Source of the DNA: JAMXLO01 sp963812075
GTDB lineage: Bacteria; Pseudomonadota; Alphaproteobacteria; Acetobacterales; Acetobacteraceae
NCBI GenBank assembly: GCA_963812075.1
Contig: CAWETN010000001.1
Location: 1 to 64,000, forward strand
Reading direction: 5' to 3'
DNA length: 64,000 nt
Shown here: positions 57,036-64,000 of the stretch, piece by piece
How the letters are laid out: each line of letters begins with the position of its first letter
Position numbering within the stretch: position 1 is the first letter of the stretch
The notes under the pieces: model-generated
The model's database searches: none
Seen by the model: only the letters and a program-made list of their open reading frames with translations
Told to the model about the DNA's origin: nothing
Program-made: the position numbers and the translations under genes

Positions 57036-57821
57036 ATGTCTTCGCTGTTCGATCTGACCGGCAAGGTCGTCGTCGTCACCGGGTCCAGCAAAGGCATCGG
57101 CCGTGCGATCGTCGAACGCATGGCGGAGCACGGTGCGAAGGTAGTGGTGTCCAGCCGCAAGGCCGATGTGTGCGAGCAGGTCGCCGCCGGCATCCGCGCC
57201 AAGGGCGGCGAGGCCGCGGTGATCCCGTGCCATGTCGCGCGCAAGGAGGAGCTGCAGAAGCTGGTCGATCAGACCACGGCGCTGTGGGGCGGCATCGACG
57301 TCATGGTGTGCAACGCCGCGGTCAATCCGTATCTCGGACCGGCGGCGGGCGCATCGGACGAGGTGTACGAGCGCATCATGGGCGCCAATGTGCGCAGCAA
57401 CTTCTGGCTGGCGAACATGGTGTGTCCGCAGATGGCGGAGCGCGGCGGCGGGTCGTTCATCGTGATCTCGTCGATCGGTGGCCTGCGCGGGTCGGCGACG
57501 CTCGGGCTGTACGGGATTTCCAAGGCGGCCGACATGCAGCTCACGCGCAACATCGCGGTGGAGTGGGGACCGAAGAACGTGCGTGCCAACTGCATCGCGC
57601 CTGGCCTGGTGCGCACCGACTTCGCGCGTGCGCTGTGGGAGGATCCGGTGCGCTATCGCAAGACGACGCGCGACAATCCGCTGCAGCGCATCGGCGAGCC
57701 GGACGAGATCGCCGGTGCTGCGGTGTTCCTGGCCTCGCCCGCCGGCAGCTTCGTGACCGGTCACACGCTGGTGGTGGACGGCGGCACGATGGCCGGTGTC
57801 GTGCTGCAAAAGGATGACTGA
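57036..57821 (+). CDS. SDR family NAD(P)-dependent oxidoreductase
   Basis: This 261-residue classical SDR has the cofactor motif TGSSKGIG near residue 15, NAAV, the catalytic Ser in VISSIGG and the Y-x3-K in LYGISKAA, and VDGG near the end. All catalytic residues are present, unlike the SDR at 41192. Its stop overlaps the kynU start region by 8 bases, so the two are co-translated. The substrate is unknown; context suggests degradation of an aromatic or carboxylic compound. Confidence 0.93.
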   Translation: MSSLFDLTGKVVVVTGSSKGIGRAIVERMAEHGAKVVVSSRKADVCEQVAAGIRAKGGEAAVIPCHVARKEELQKLVDQTTALWGGIDVMVCNAAVNPYLGPAAGASDEVYERIMGANVRSNFWLANMVCPQMAERGGGSFIVISSIGGLRGSATLGLYGISKAADMQLTRNIAVEWGPKNVRANCIAPGLVRTDFARALWEDPVRYRKTTRDNPLQRIGEPDEIAGAAVFLASPAGSFVTGHTLVVDGGTMAGVVLQKDD

Positions 57822-59041
57822 GCCGACGCGCGACGACGCGGCGGCACTGGATCGCGTCGATGAGCTCGCGGCGTTTCGCGAATTGTTCGTGCTGCCGGAT
57901 GAGGTGATCTACCTCGACGGCAATTCGCTCGGGCCGGTGCCGAAGGCGGCGAAGCCGCGCGTGCTCGAGGTGCTGGAGCGCGAGTGGGGGCAGTCGCTGA
58001 TCCGCAGCTGGACCGAGCACGGCTGGATCGATCTGCAGCATCGCGTCGGCGCGAAGATCGGCCGGCTGATCGGCGCCGCGCCGGACACCACGGTGGTCGC
58101 GGATTCTACGTCGGTGAACCTGTTCAAGCTGCTGGCCGCGGCGCTGGACCAGCGGCCGGGTCGGATGGTGATCCTGACCGAAGCGGGCAACTTCCCGACC
58201 GATCTCTACATCGCCCAGGGGCTGACCGCGCTGCTGCAACGTGGCCACGAACTGCGTCCGGTGCGCGATGTGCGTGCGGCGCTGGACGAGAGCGTGGCCG
58301 TGCTGATGCTGACGCATGTGAACTACCGCAGCGGCGCGATGCACGACATGGCGGCATTGACGCGTGCGGCGCACGACGTGGGCGCGCTGGTGCTGTGGGA
58401 CCTGTCGCACTCCGTCGGTGCGGTTCCGCTGGAGTTGGCAGCGCACGGCGTCGATCTCGCGGTGGGCTGTGGTTACAAATATCTGAACGGCGGCCCTGGC
58501 GCGCCGGCGTTCCTGCACGTCGCCGAACAACTGCAATCCGATCTGCGACTGCCATTGACCGGCTGGCTCGGCCATGCCGCGCCGTTTGCCTTCGAAGGTT
58601 CCTATCGGCCGGCTGACGGCATCGCGCGCACGGTGGTCGGAACCCCGCCGATCCTATCGCTGGCTGCGCTCGAGGTGGGCGTGGACATCGCATTGCAGGC
58701 GCCGATGGCGACGCTGCGCGCGAAGTCGCTGCGGCTGGCCGATCTGTTCATCGAACTGACGCAGCGGGAAAGCGGAGTTCACCCTGCTGACGCCGTGCGA
58801 CGGCGCGCTTCGCGGCAGCCAGGTCGCATTCACCCATCCTCAGGGCTACGCGATCATGCAGGCGCTGATCGAGCGCGGTGTCATCGGCGACTTCCGTGCT
58901 CCCGACGTGCTGCGCTTCGGCCTGGCGCCGCTCTATGTGCGGTTCGTCGATGTGTGGGACGCGGTGGCGGTGCTGCGCGACGTGATGCGCGCCGGTGCGT
59001 GGCGGGAGGCGCGGTTCCAGCAGCAGCGGAGCGTGACTTAG
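57814..59041 (+). CDS. kynU: Kynureninase (frameshifted)
   Basis: KynU is a PLP enzyme that cleaves kynurenine to anthranilate and alanine. The product (about 408 residues after correction) has IYLDGNSLGPVPK, the IRSWTEHGWIDL block, VADSTSVNLFK, DLSHSVGAVP, the PLP lysine in GCGYKYLNGGPGAP near residue 222 and FEGSYRPADGIARTVVGTPP. An extra base near 58774 shifts the frame; with it removed the protein continues as SEFTLLTPCDGALRGSQ to a stop at 59041. No kynA or kynB is adjacent, so the route may be partial. It is coupled to the SDR gene upstream. Confidence 0.92.
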
Positions 59042-59045
59042 GCGC

Positions 59046-59070
59046 CCCTCCCCCGCTCCGCGGGAGAGGG
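59046..59070. terminator. GC-rich hairpin between convergent genes
   Basis: CCCTCCCCC (59046-59054) pairs with GGGAGAGGG (59062-59070), with one mismatch, followed by a short ACATTTT. It sits between the convergent ends of kynU and the dehydrogenase gene. The sequence resembles the short intergenic palindromes common in proteobacteria as much as a terminator. A related G-rich tract lies near 26385. Confidence 0.45.
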
Positions 59071-59082
59071 ACATTTTGCGGC

Positions 59083-60024
59083 TCAGCCGTTTTTCGCCTT
59101 GTTCTCGAGCGCCTCGGCCAGACGCTGCGGATCGACCTCGATCTTCACGCCCGCGCGCTCCAGCTGGCACAGCATGATCGCGCGCGAGTCCCGATCGGAC
59201 CAGCCGCGGTTCAGCCCTTCTGCGAGGTCCGCCAACGCGAGATTGGCCAGCCGCATCGGCACGTTCAGTTCGCGTCCCAATGCGGTGGCCAGCGACACAT
59301 CCTTGTGCGCCAGCCGCAGCGCGAAGGCCGGCGGCTCGTACTTGTTCGGCAGGAACTGGTCGGTCAGCGAGTCGAACGCGCCCCGCCGGCCGATCGCGCC
59401 CTGGCGCACCGCCTCCCAGATCGCCAGCGGCTCGATGCCTGCCTTGACGCCCATGCTGAACACTTCCGCCGCCGCGGCGGTGGCGATGTAGCCGAAGCAG
59501 TTGTGCACGAGCTTGGCGACCGATCCGGCGCCGATCGGACCGATGTACTTCGCCGCGTCGCCGATCATGTCGAGCACCGGCTTCCACTGCTCGAACACGT
59601 CCTCGTCGCCGCCGCACCAGATCGCCAGCTTGCCGCTCGCAGCACCGCGCGGGCCGCCGCTGACCGGCGCATCGAACAGCTGCGCGCCTTTCGCGGCGAA
59701 CGCCTCGTGCGCCTTGCGCACCACGGTGGGTGAATTCGTGGTCAGGTCGAAATACGCCGTGCCCTTGCGGATGCCGGCAAGCAATCCGGCCGACACCGCC
59801 TCGAACTCGGGCGGGCCGGGCAGCGAGGTGAAGATCACCTCGCTCTGTTCCGCCACCGCCTGCGGCGTATCCGCCCAGATCGCGCCGTCGCGCAGGTGGC
59901 GCGATGCGGCCTCGCGGCGGATGTCGTGCACCACCAGCGTGTCGCCGCGGGCCTTCAGTCCCTTCTGCAAGTTCGCGGCCATGCTGGCGCCCATGGTGCC
60001 GAGGCCGATGAATCCCGCCTGCAT
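59083..60024 (-). CDS. 3-hydroxyisobutyrate dehydrogenase-like beta-hydroxyacid dehydrogenase
   Basis: This 313-residue protein of the beta-hydroxyacid dehydrogenase family has the Rossmann GFIGLGTMGASMAANL at the N-terminus, FTSLPGPPEFEAV, the substrate-site DAPVSGGPRGAASG and the catalytic Lys in GSVAKLVHNCFG. It oxidises a 3-hydroxy acid with NAD(P). The start is the ATG giving MQAGFIGLG; upstream codons overlap the next gene. It is separated from the carboxymuconolactone decarboxylase-like gene by 13 bases and is likely co-transcribed with it. Confidence 0.9.
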   Translation of the reverse strand: MQAGFIGLGTMGASMAANLQKGLKARGDTLVVHDIRREAASRHLRDGAIWADTPQAVAEQSEVIFTSLPGPPEFEAVSAGLLAGIRKGTAYFDLTTNSPTVVRKAHEAFAAKGAQLFDAPVSGGPRGAASGKLAIWCGGDEDVFEQWKPVLDMIGDAAKYIGPIGAGSVAKLVHNCFGYIATAAAAEVFSMGVKAGIEPLAIWEAVRQGAIGRRGAFDSLTDQFLPNKYEPPAFALRLAHKDVSLATALGRELNVPMRLANLALADLAEGLNRGWSDRDSRAIMLCQLERAGVKIEVDPQRLAEALENKAKNG

Positions 60025-60037
60025 GGCGCGCTCCTCG

Positions 60038-60364
60038 TTACGGGTTGGCCTCGAACACCTCGCGCGCGATGTTCGCCGCCGACATCGCCGCCGGCCAGCC
60101 GGCATAGAACGCCAGATGCGTGATCACCTCGGACAGCTCCTCCTTGGTCACGCCGTTGGCCAGCGCGCGCTGCAGATGCCCGCGCAGCTGTTCCGGCCGA
60201 TAGGTGGCGATCAGCGTCGCGCAGACGATCAGGCTGCGGTCGCGCTTCGACAGCTGCGGGCGTTCCCACACATCGCCGAACAGCACCTTCTCGGACAGGT
60301 CGATCAGCTTGGGAACCGTGCCCCGGACGCGATCGCGCGATTCAGTCGAGGGTGCCTGTGCCAT
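60038..60364 (-). CDS. Carboxymuconolactone decarboxylase family protein
   Basis: This 108-residue all-helical protein of the CMD/AhpD superfamily contains LSKRDRSLIVCATLIA and HLQRALANGVTKEELSEVI, followed by AFYAGWPAAMSA. The AhpD-type C-x2-C redox pair is not present, so it looks more like gamma-carboxymuconolactone decarboxylase-type members, whose functions vary. The ATG has GGAGGAAACC directly upstream. It probably forms an operon with the dehydrogenase that follows. Confidence 0.88.
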   Translation of the reverse strand: MAQAPSTESRDRVRGTVPKLIDLSEKVLFGDVWERPQLSKRDRSLIVCATLIATYRPEQLRGHLQRALANGVTKEELSEVITHLAFYAGWPAAMSAANIAREVFEANP

Positions 60365-60500
60365 GGTTTCCTCCTTCGGATTGGTCTCGCCGCCATTGCA
60401 CACCATGCGCCGATGCGAGTCCAACCGAGGCGCACGACGAGACGGCCAAGCGAGCGGCAGATCGTTGCCGGGCCGCATGTCCGCGCAGCCAGCAGGCGCG

Positions 60501-61337
60501 CTAATTGCCGGAAGACGCGGACGCCTTGCGGTGCGCGTCCTCGGCGAACTTCGAATGCCTGATTTGGTATTTCGTCTCGAGGTCCAGGATCGTGCCGTCC
60601 TTCGCCCATTTGGTGACCCTGGCGGACAGGTAGCCGGCCCATTCCGGCTGGTCCTTGCGCACCGCAACCCCCCAGGGCTGCACCTCCTGGGATGCGAGCG
60701 GCATGTCGTAGCTGATCCACGCCGGCTCCTGCATGAGTCCCTCGATCGCGGTGTCGTCGAACAGCAGGCCGACACAGCTTCCCTGCTGCAGCGCCTTCAG
60801 CGCTTCGGCCGTGCCGGCGAAGGGAATGACCTGAAGCTCGAAGTTCGTCGCCGCCTCATAATTGTAGTAGGCGCCCTCGATGCCGCAGACCGGCTTGCCT
60901 TTCAGCTCCGCCCAGGACTTCAGGTTCATCGACCGCGGCAGCATGACGTTGTAGCCGGCGGCGTAATAGTTCGGCTTCACAATCTCGACCGCCCACCGGC
61001 GATCCATCGTCCCGTTCATCGTGGCGATGATCAGGTCGATCTTGCCCTCCTCCAGCAGCTGGATGCGGTTCGAGGCAGCCACCGGCACCAGCTCCAGCTT
61101 CACGCCCAGGCTCTGCGCCACGTCGGCGGCCAGCGCGGGTTCGATCCCGACGATCTCGCCGGACGGCGAGCGGAATCCGAACGGCCGATAGTCCGCCTTC
61201 ACGCCGACGACCAGCGTGCCGCGCTGCCTGATCGTTGCGAGATCGTCGGCGTTCGCCCGCTGCCCCTCAAGGGCAGACAGGCCGGCGGCGATAAGCATCG
61301 CTGCCAGCAGGCGCGGGAAGGAAGTGCCGACCTTCAT
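60501..61337 (-). CDS. Amino-acid ABC transporter substrate-binding protein (family 3)
   Basis: This 278-residue periplasmic binding protein has a signal peptide (LLAAMLIAAGLSALEG, cleavage near ANA) and the SBP_bac_3 fold: RQRGTLVVGVKADYRPFGF, SGEIVGIEPALAADVA, LIIATMNGTMDRR, GKPVCGIEGAYYN. It binds a polar amino acid or similar small cation. No permease or ATPase gene is present in the window, so it is an orphan here. It lies 18 bases downstream of another binding-protein gene, an unusual pairing. Confidence 0.92.
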   Translation of the reverse strand: MKVGTSFPRLLAAMLIAAGLSALEGQRANADDLATIRQRGTLVVGVKADYRPFGFRSPSGEIVGIEPALAADVAQSLGVKLELVPVAASNRIQLLEEGKIDLIIATMNGTMDRRWAVEIVKPNYYAAGYNVMLPRSMNLKSWAELKGKPVCGIEGAYYNYEAATNFELQVIPFAGTAEALKALQQGSCVGLLFDDTAIEGLMQEPAWISYDMPLASQEVQPWGVAVRKDQPEWAGYLSARVTKWAKDGTILDLETKYQIRHSKFAEDAHRKASASSGN

Positions 61338-61355
61338 GCTGTACTCCTGGCGAGG

Positions 61356-62918
61356 CTACGCCCGGCGCACGCCCCAGAACAGCGGGAACATGGCCTTCAC
61401 GATGTCCTTGATGTCGGAGCGGAACGCGGTCGGCTGAAAGATCTGGCCAAGCGGGAGGTAGGGCAGGGTCTCCAGGCCCTGCAGCTGGATCTGTTCGGCC
61501 AGCGCCTTCTGCGACGCCAGGTCCGGGGCGTCGAACCAGGCATCGCGCAGCGATTCCAGCTTGTCGTCCGTCGGCCAGCCGAACCAGGCCTTCTGGCCGC
61601 TGCCGCGCAGCGCGAAGTTGCCGCCGGGATTGGACACGGTGAGGCCGTCCAGGGCGGTGATGAAGGCGCTCCAGCCGCCCTTGTCGCTCGGGTTCTTACT
61701 GGTCCGCCGCGTGACCACCGAACCCCAGTCCATCGCCTGGAAGTCCACGGTCAGGCCAAGCTTCTGGAACAGGTCGCGCGCCACGAACGACACCTGGCTG
61801 TAGACCGGCCGATCGCTCGGCGACAGCAGCACGACCGGTTCGCCGCGATAGCCCGCCTCGGCCACCAGCCGCTTCGCCAGGGCAAGATCGCGCGGCCGGG
61901 TCAGCACCTCGAGGCCGACGTGCGACGCCATCGGCTGGCCGTCGGCGAAATAGCCGCCCGGCACGCGGCCGAGATCGGTCTGCTCGCCGATCACCGCCGT
62001 GACGAACGCCTTCTGGTCGAGCGCCGGCAGCACCGCGCGCCGCAGCTTCGGGTTGTCGAACGGCGCGGTCAGGTGATTGAGCGCGATGATCGGCTGCCAG
62101 CCGAACGGATCGTTCACCGCGACCACCACGTCGGGCGCGGTCCGCAGCATCGGGCAGAGGTCGATCAGCGGCTGTTCGACCCAATCCACCTCGCCCGTCC
62201 GCAAGGCGGCGGCAGCGGTTCCCGAGTCCGGCTGCACCAGCCATTCGACCCGCTCGAAATGCGCCACCTTGCCGCCCGCGTAGAAGCTGGGCGGCTCCTG
62301 GCGCGGCACGTAGCCGTCGAACCGCGCATAGCCCGCGTGGGCGCCGGACACCCACTCGCCGGGCAGGAAGCGGAACGGCCCCGACCCTATCGTCTCCTTG
62401 ACCTGCTCGGAGGCCGGCGTCATCGCCATGCGCTCCGGCATCATGAAGCAGCTGCGCGCGCCCAGTCCGTAGAGCATCTGGCGGAACGGCCGCTTCAGCC
62501 GGATCTGCAGACGCTTGTCGTCGAGAACAACGATCTCGTTCGCCACCCGCGTCAACTGCTGGCCGAACGAATCGCGCGAGGCCCAGCGCTTCAGCGACAT
62601 CACGCAGTCCTTCGCCAGGACCTTTTCGCCGTCGTGGAAGGCGAGCCCGTCGCGCAGCGTGAATGTCCAGGTGAGTTCGTCGGCCGAGACCTCGTGCCCG
62701 GCACACATCTGCGGCTGCAGCTCGTTGCGGGCGTCGATCCCGTACAGCGTGTCGTAGACCAGAAAACCATGCGCCTGGGCCACCAGCGCGGTGGTCCATA
62801 TCGGGTCGAGCGACGAGAGATTGGCGTTCGGGATGAACCGCAGCGGCCGCGTGTCGGCGCGTGCCAGTGCGGGGGTCATAAGCAGGGGTATCGCCTGCAA
62901 CAGCTCGCGACGGCGCAT
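61356..62918 (-). CDS. Peptide/opine ABC transporter substrate-binding protein (family 5)
   Basis: This 520-residue periplasmic protein of the SBP_bac_5 (DppA/OppA) family has an arginine-initiated signal (MRRRELLQAIPLLM), the DPIWTTALVAQAHGFLVYDTL segment, TWTFTLRDGLAFHDGEKV (family signature), TIGSGPFRF and a long C-terminal domain. It binds peptides, nickel chelates or similar ligands. It is the first of two tandem binding-protein genes. The start is the ATG with GGGAGG upstream. No matching permease is seen. Confidence 0.92.
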   Translation of the reverse strand: MRRRELLQAIPLLMTPALARADTRPLRFIPNANLSSLDPIWTTALVAQAHGFLVYDTLYGIDARNELQPQMCAGHEVSADELTWTFTLRDGLAFHDGEKVLAKDCVMSLKRWASRDSFGQQLTRVANEIVVLDDKRLQIRLKRPFRQMLYGLGARSCFMMPERMAMTPASEQVKETIGSGPFRFLPGEWVSGAHAGYARFDGYVPRQEPPSFYAGGKVAHFERVEWLVQPDSGTAAAALRTGEVDWVEQPLIDLCPMLRTAPDVVVAVNDPFGWQPIIALNHLTAPFDNPKLRRAVLPALDQKAFVTAVIGEQTDLGRVPGGYFADGQPMASHVGLEVLTRPRDLALAKRLVAEAGYRGEPVVLLSPSDRPVYSQVSFVARDLFQKLGLTVDFQAMDWGSVVTRRTSKNPSDKGGWSAFITALDGLTVSNPGGNFALRGSGQKAWFGWPTDDKLESLRDAWFDAPDLASQKALAEQIQLQGLETLPYLPLGQIFQPTAFRSDIKDIVKAMFPLFWGVRRA

Positions 62919-63011
62919 GGTGCCTCCCAGGGCTTTTATTTTTTGAACTCGGACGTCGGTCTCGCGGAAAGTATCTTGAAGCGCCGCGGGCGCCAAGCGG
63001 ACCAGGCCGGT

Positions 63012-64000
63012 TCAGGCACGGCCCGTGGTGCGTGCAGCCTCGCGCATGTCGGGCCCGGCCGCGCGATCCTGCGGCGCAGGCGCCGCGTCGGCCGCCGCGC
63101 GCGTCAGCGGGCCAAGCTGCGCCAGCGGGTACTCGCGCGAGGTGATGACGAACGTCACGCCGGCGGCGGCGATCGGCAGCACCTGGTACCACCGGTGCAG
63201 CGCCTCGCGCGCCGAGATCCGCTCGAACCGCTCGAGCCCCGCCGTCCACCGCGCCCGCGTCGCCGCGGAATCCTTGGCACCACCCGGCGGCTGCGCCGCC
63301 TCGACCACGGCATCGGCGCGCGCCGCGGAGAAGTTGCTCCACGTCGCGCGCGGCCCGGCGTCGGCGCGCAGCGGCGCCAGCCAGGCCGGCTGCTCCGCCG
63401 CCGGGGGCTCCGCCAGCGCCGGCGGATCGGCGGCGATCGCGCGCGCCGCGGCGAACAGCAGCTGGGTCAGCAGCCGCGCGTGCCGCGCCAGCTCGTCCGC
63501 ATCGCCAGCCGGTGCCGGCAGCGGCTCCACCCAGAACACCGGCCCGCTCAGCATCTGCTCCAGCAGCGGCAGCAGCACGCCGCGCGCATGGTCCAGGCTG
63601 AGCGCCGGCACCGCCGCGCGGATCGGCTCCACGAACGTGTCGAGCAGCAGCCGGTAGCGCCCGAGCACCGCGCTCTGCCACTGCGGCGGCAGCAAGGCCA
63701 GGTTGAACAGCATCGCCCGGTGCGCGTCGCGTCCGCGCAGCACGGTCTCGTGGAACGCCAGCACCAGCGCGTTGAGCCTTGCGGCGGGCGCTGCCGCCTC
63801 GGTCGCGTCATAGGCGGCACACACAAGCTCGGTGAGCCGCAGCACGTGATCGACCAGGATGTCGCCCAGCAGGTCCTCGCGATTGCGGTAGTAGTAGCTG
63901 ACGCCGCGATTGGGCAGTTGTGCGACCATGCCGACCGAGGCCAGCCCCACCGCCGCGACGCCGCGCTCGGCGAACAGCCGTGCGGCGACCTGCCGGATCG
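63012..64000 (-). CDS. TetR family transcriptional regulator (5' end outside the window)
   Basis: The helix-turn-helix start is cut by the window edge, but the frame is open to base 64000 and the visible N-terminal part reads ...AARLFAERGVAAVGLASVG followed by SYYYRNREDLLGDIL, the TetR recognition-helix region. About 329 codons remain; the C-terminal part is longer than in typical TetR proteins (about 200 residues) and contains an extra region after an Ala/Pro-rich stretch, with a hydrophobic segment near the end. It may control the binding-protein and dehydrogenase genes downstream on the same strand. Confidence 0.8.
   Translation of the reverse strand, partial: IRQVAARLFAERGVAAVGLASVGMVAQLPNRGVSYYYRNREDLLGDILVDHVLRLTELVCAAYDATEAAAPAARLNALVLAFHETVLRGRDAHRAMLFNLALLPPQWQSAVLGRYRLLLDTFVEPIRAAVPALSLDHARGVLLPLLEQMLSGPVFWVEPLPAPAGDADELARHARLLTQLLFAAARAIAADPPALAEPPAAEQPAWLAPLRADAGPRATWSNFSAARADAVVEAAQPPGGAKDSAATRARWTAGLERFERISAREALHRWYQVLPIAAAGVTFVITSREYPLAQLGPLTRAAADAAPAPQDRAAGPDMREAARTTGRA

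Overview
The window is about 64 kb of GC-rich DNA from an alphaproteobacterium, most likely Acetobacteraceae/Rhodospirillales. That placement is an inference from gene order (trpB-trpA-accD-folC; gpsA-rlmJ-tsaD facing hemC-hemD-mitofilin-like-hemY), a CheZ-type phosphatase and the codon bias. No rRNA, tRNA, CRISPR array or prophage was seen.

Layout. 1-2178: a mobile-element scar. A group II intron (reverse transcriptase plus RNA domains V/VI) lies antisense inside an ISAs1-family transposase gene, and that IS cuts the 5' end of a large glycosyltransferase gene (2179-4759). 4814-10232 (minus strand): a CaiB/BaiF CoA-transferase, then trpB-trpA-accD-folC joined by 4-nt start/stop overlaps. 10686-17300: two tandem Tat-exported multicopper oxidase genes, each followed by a different SCO-type copper protein, one of them fused to cytochrome c. 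17325-29214: purD, xseA, a hybrid sensor kinase, a DUF1194 protein, cheZ, a PanE-like reductase, murJ, gpsA, rlmJ and tsaD. 29265-33211: the hemC-hemD-mitofilin-like-hemY operon. 33227-41977: a 2OG-Fe(II) oxygenase, M23 peptidase, EamA transporter, nitroreductase, glutamate-type dehydrogenase, LLM flavin oxidoreductase, zwf and an atypical SDR. 42041-46383: an RND efflux permease and its adaptor. 46608-50604: a two-subunit ThDP decarboxylase, GST, Uma2 protein, HpcH/HpaI aldolase and alpha/beta hydrolase. 50660-52801: a third, CotA-like multicopper oxidase. 53057-63999: small proteins and a catabolic cluster (creatininase-like, NDP-forming acyl-CoA synthetase, SDR, kynureninase, 3-hydroxyisobutyrate dehydrogenase-like, carboxymuconolactone decarboxylase-like, two orphan ABC binding proteins), ending in a truncated TetR regulator.

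Many conserved genes are broken by frameshifts (reverse transcriptase, second oxidase, second SCO, purD, xseA, sensor kinase, 2OG oxygenase, glutamate dehydrogenase, zwf, RND permease, HpcH aldolase, kynU). Almost every break I could resolve is repaired by removing one extra base. Housekeeping genes are hit as often as accessory ones, so I treat these as probable insertion-type sequencing errors and annotate the genes over their full span.

The most unusual content is the nested mobile-element insertion and the duplicated oxidase/SCO locus. The two oxidases differ at the type-1 copper axial position (Leu versus Met), are paired with different SCO proteins, and share a TTGAC-N17-TTAACGTT element upstream.
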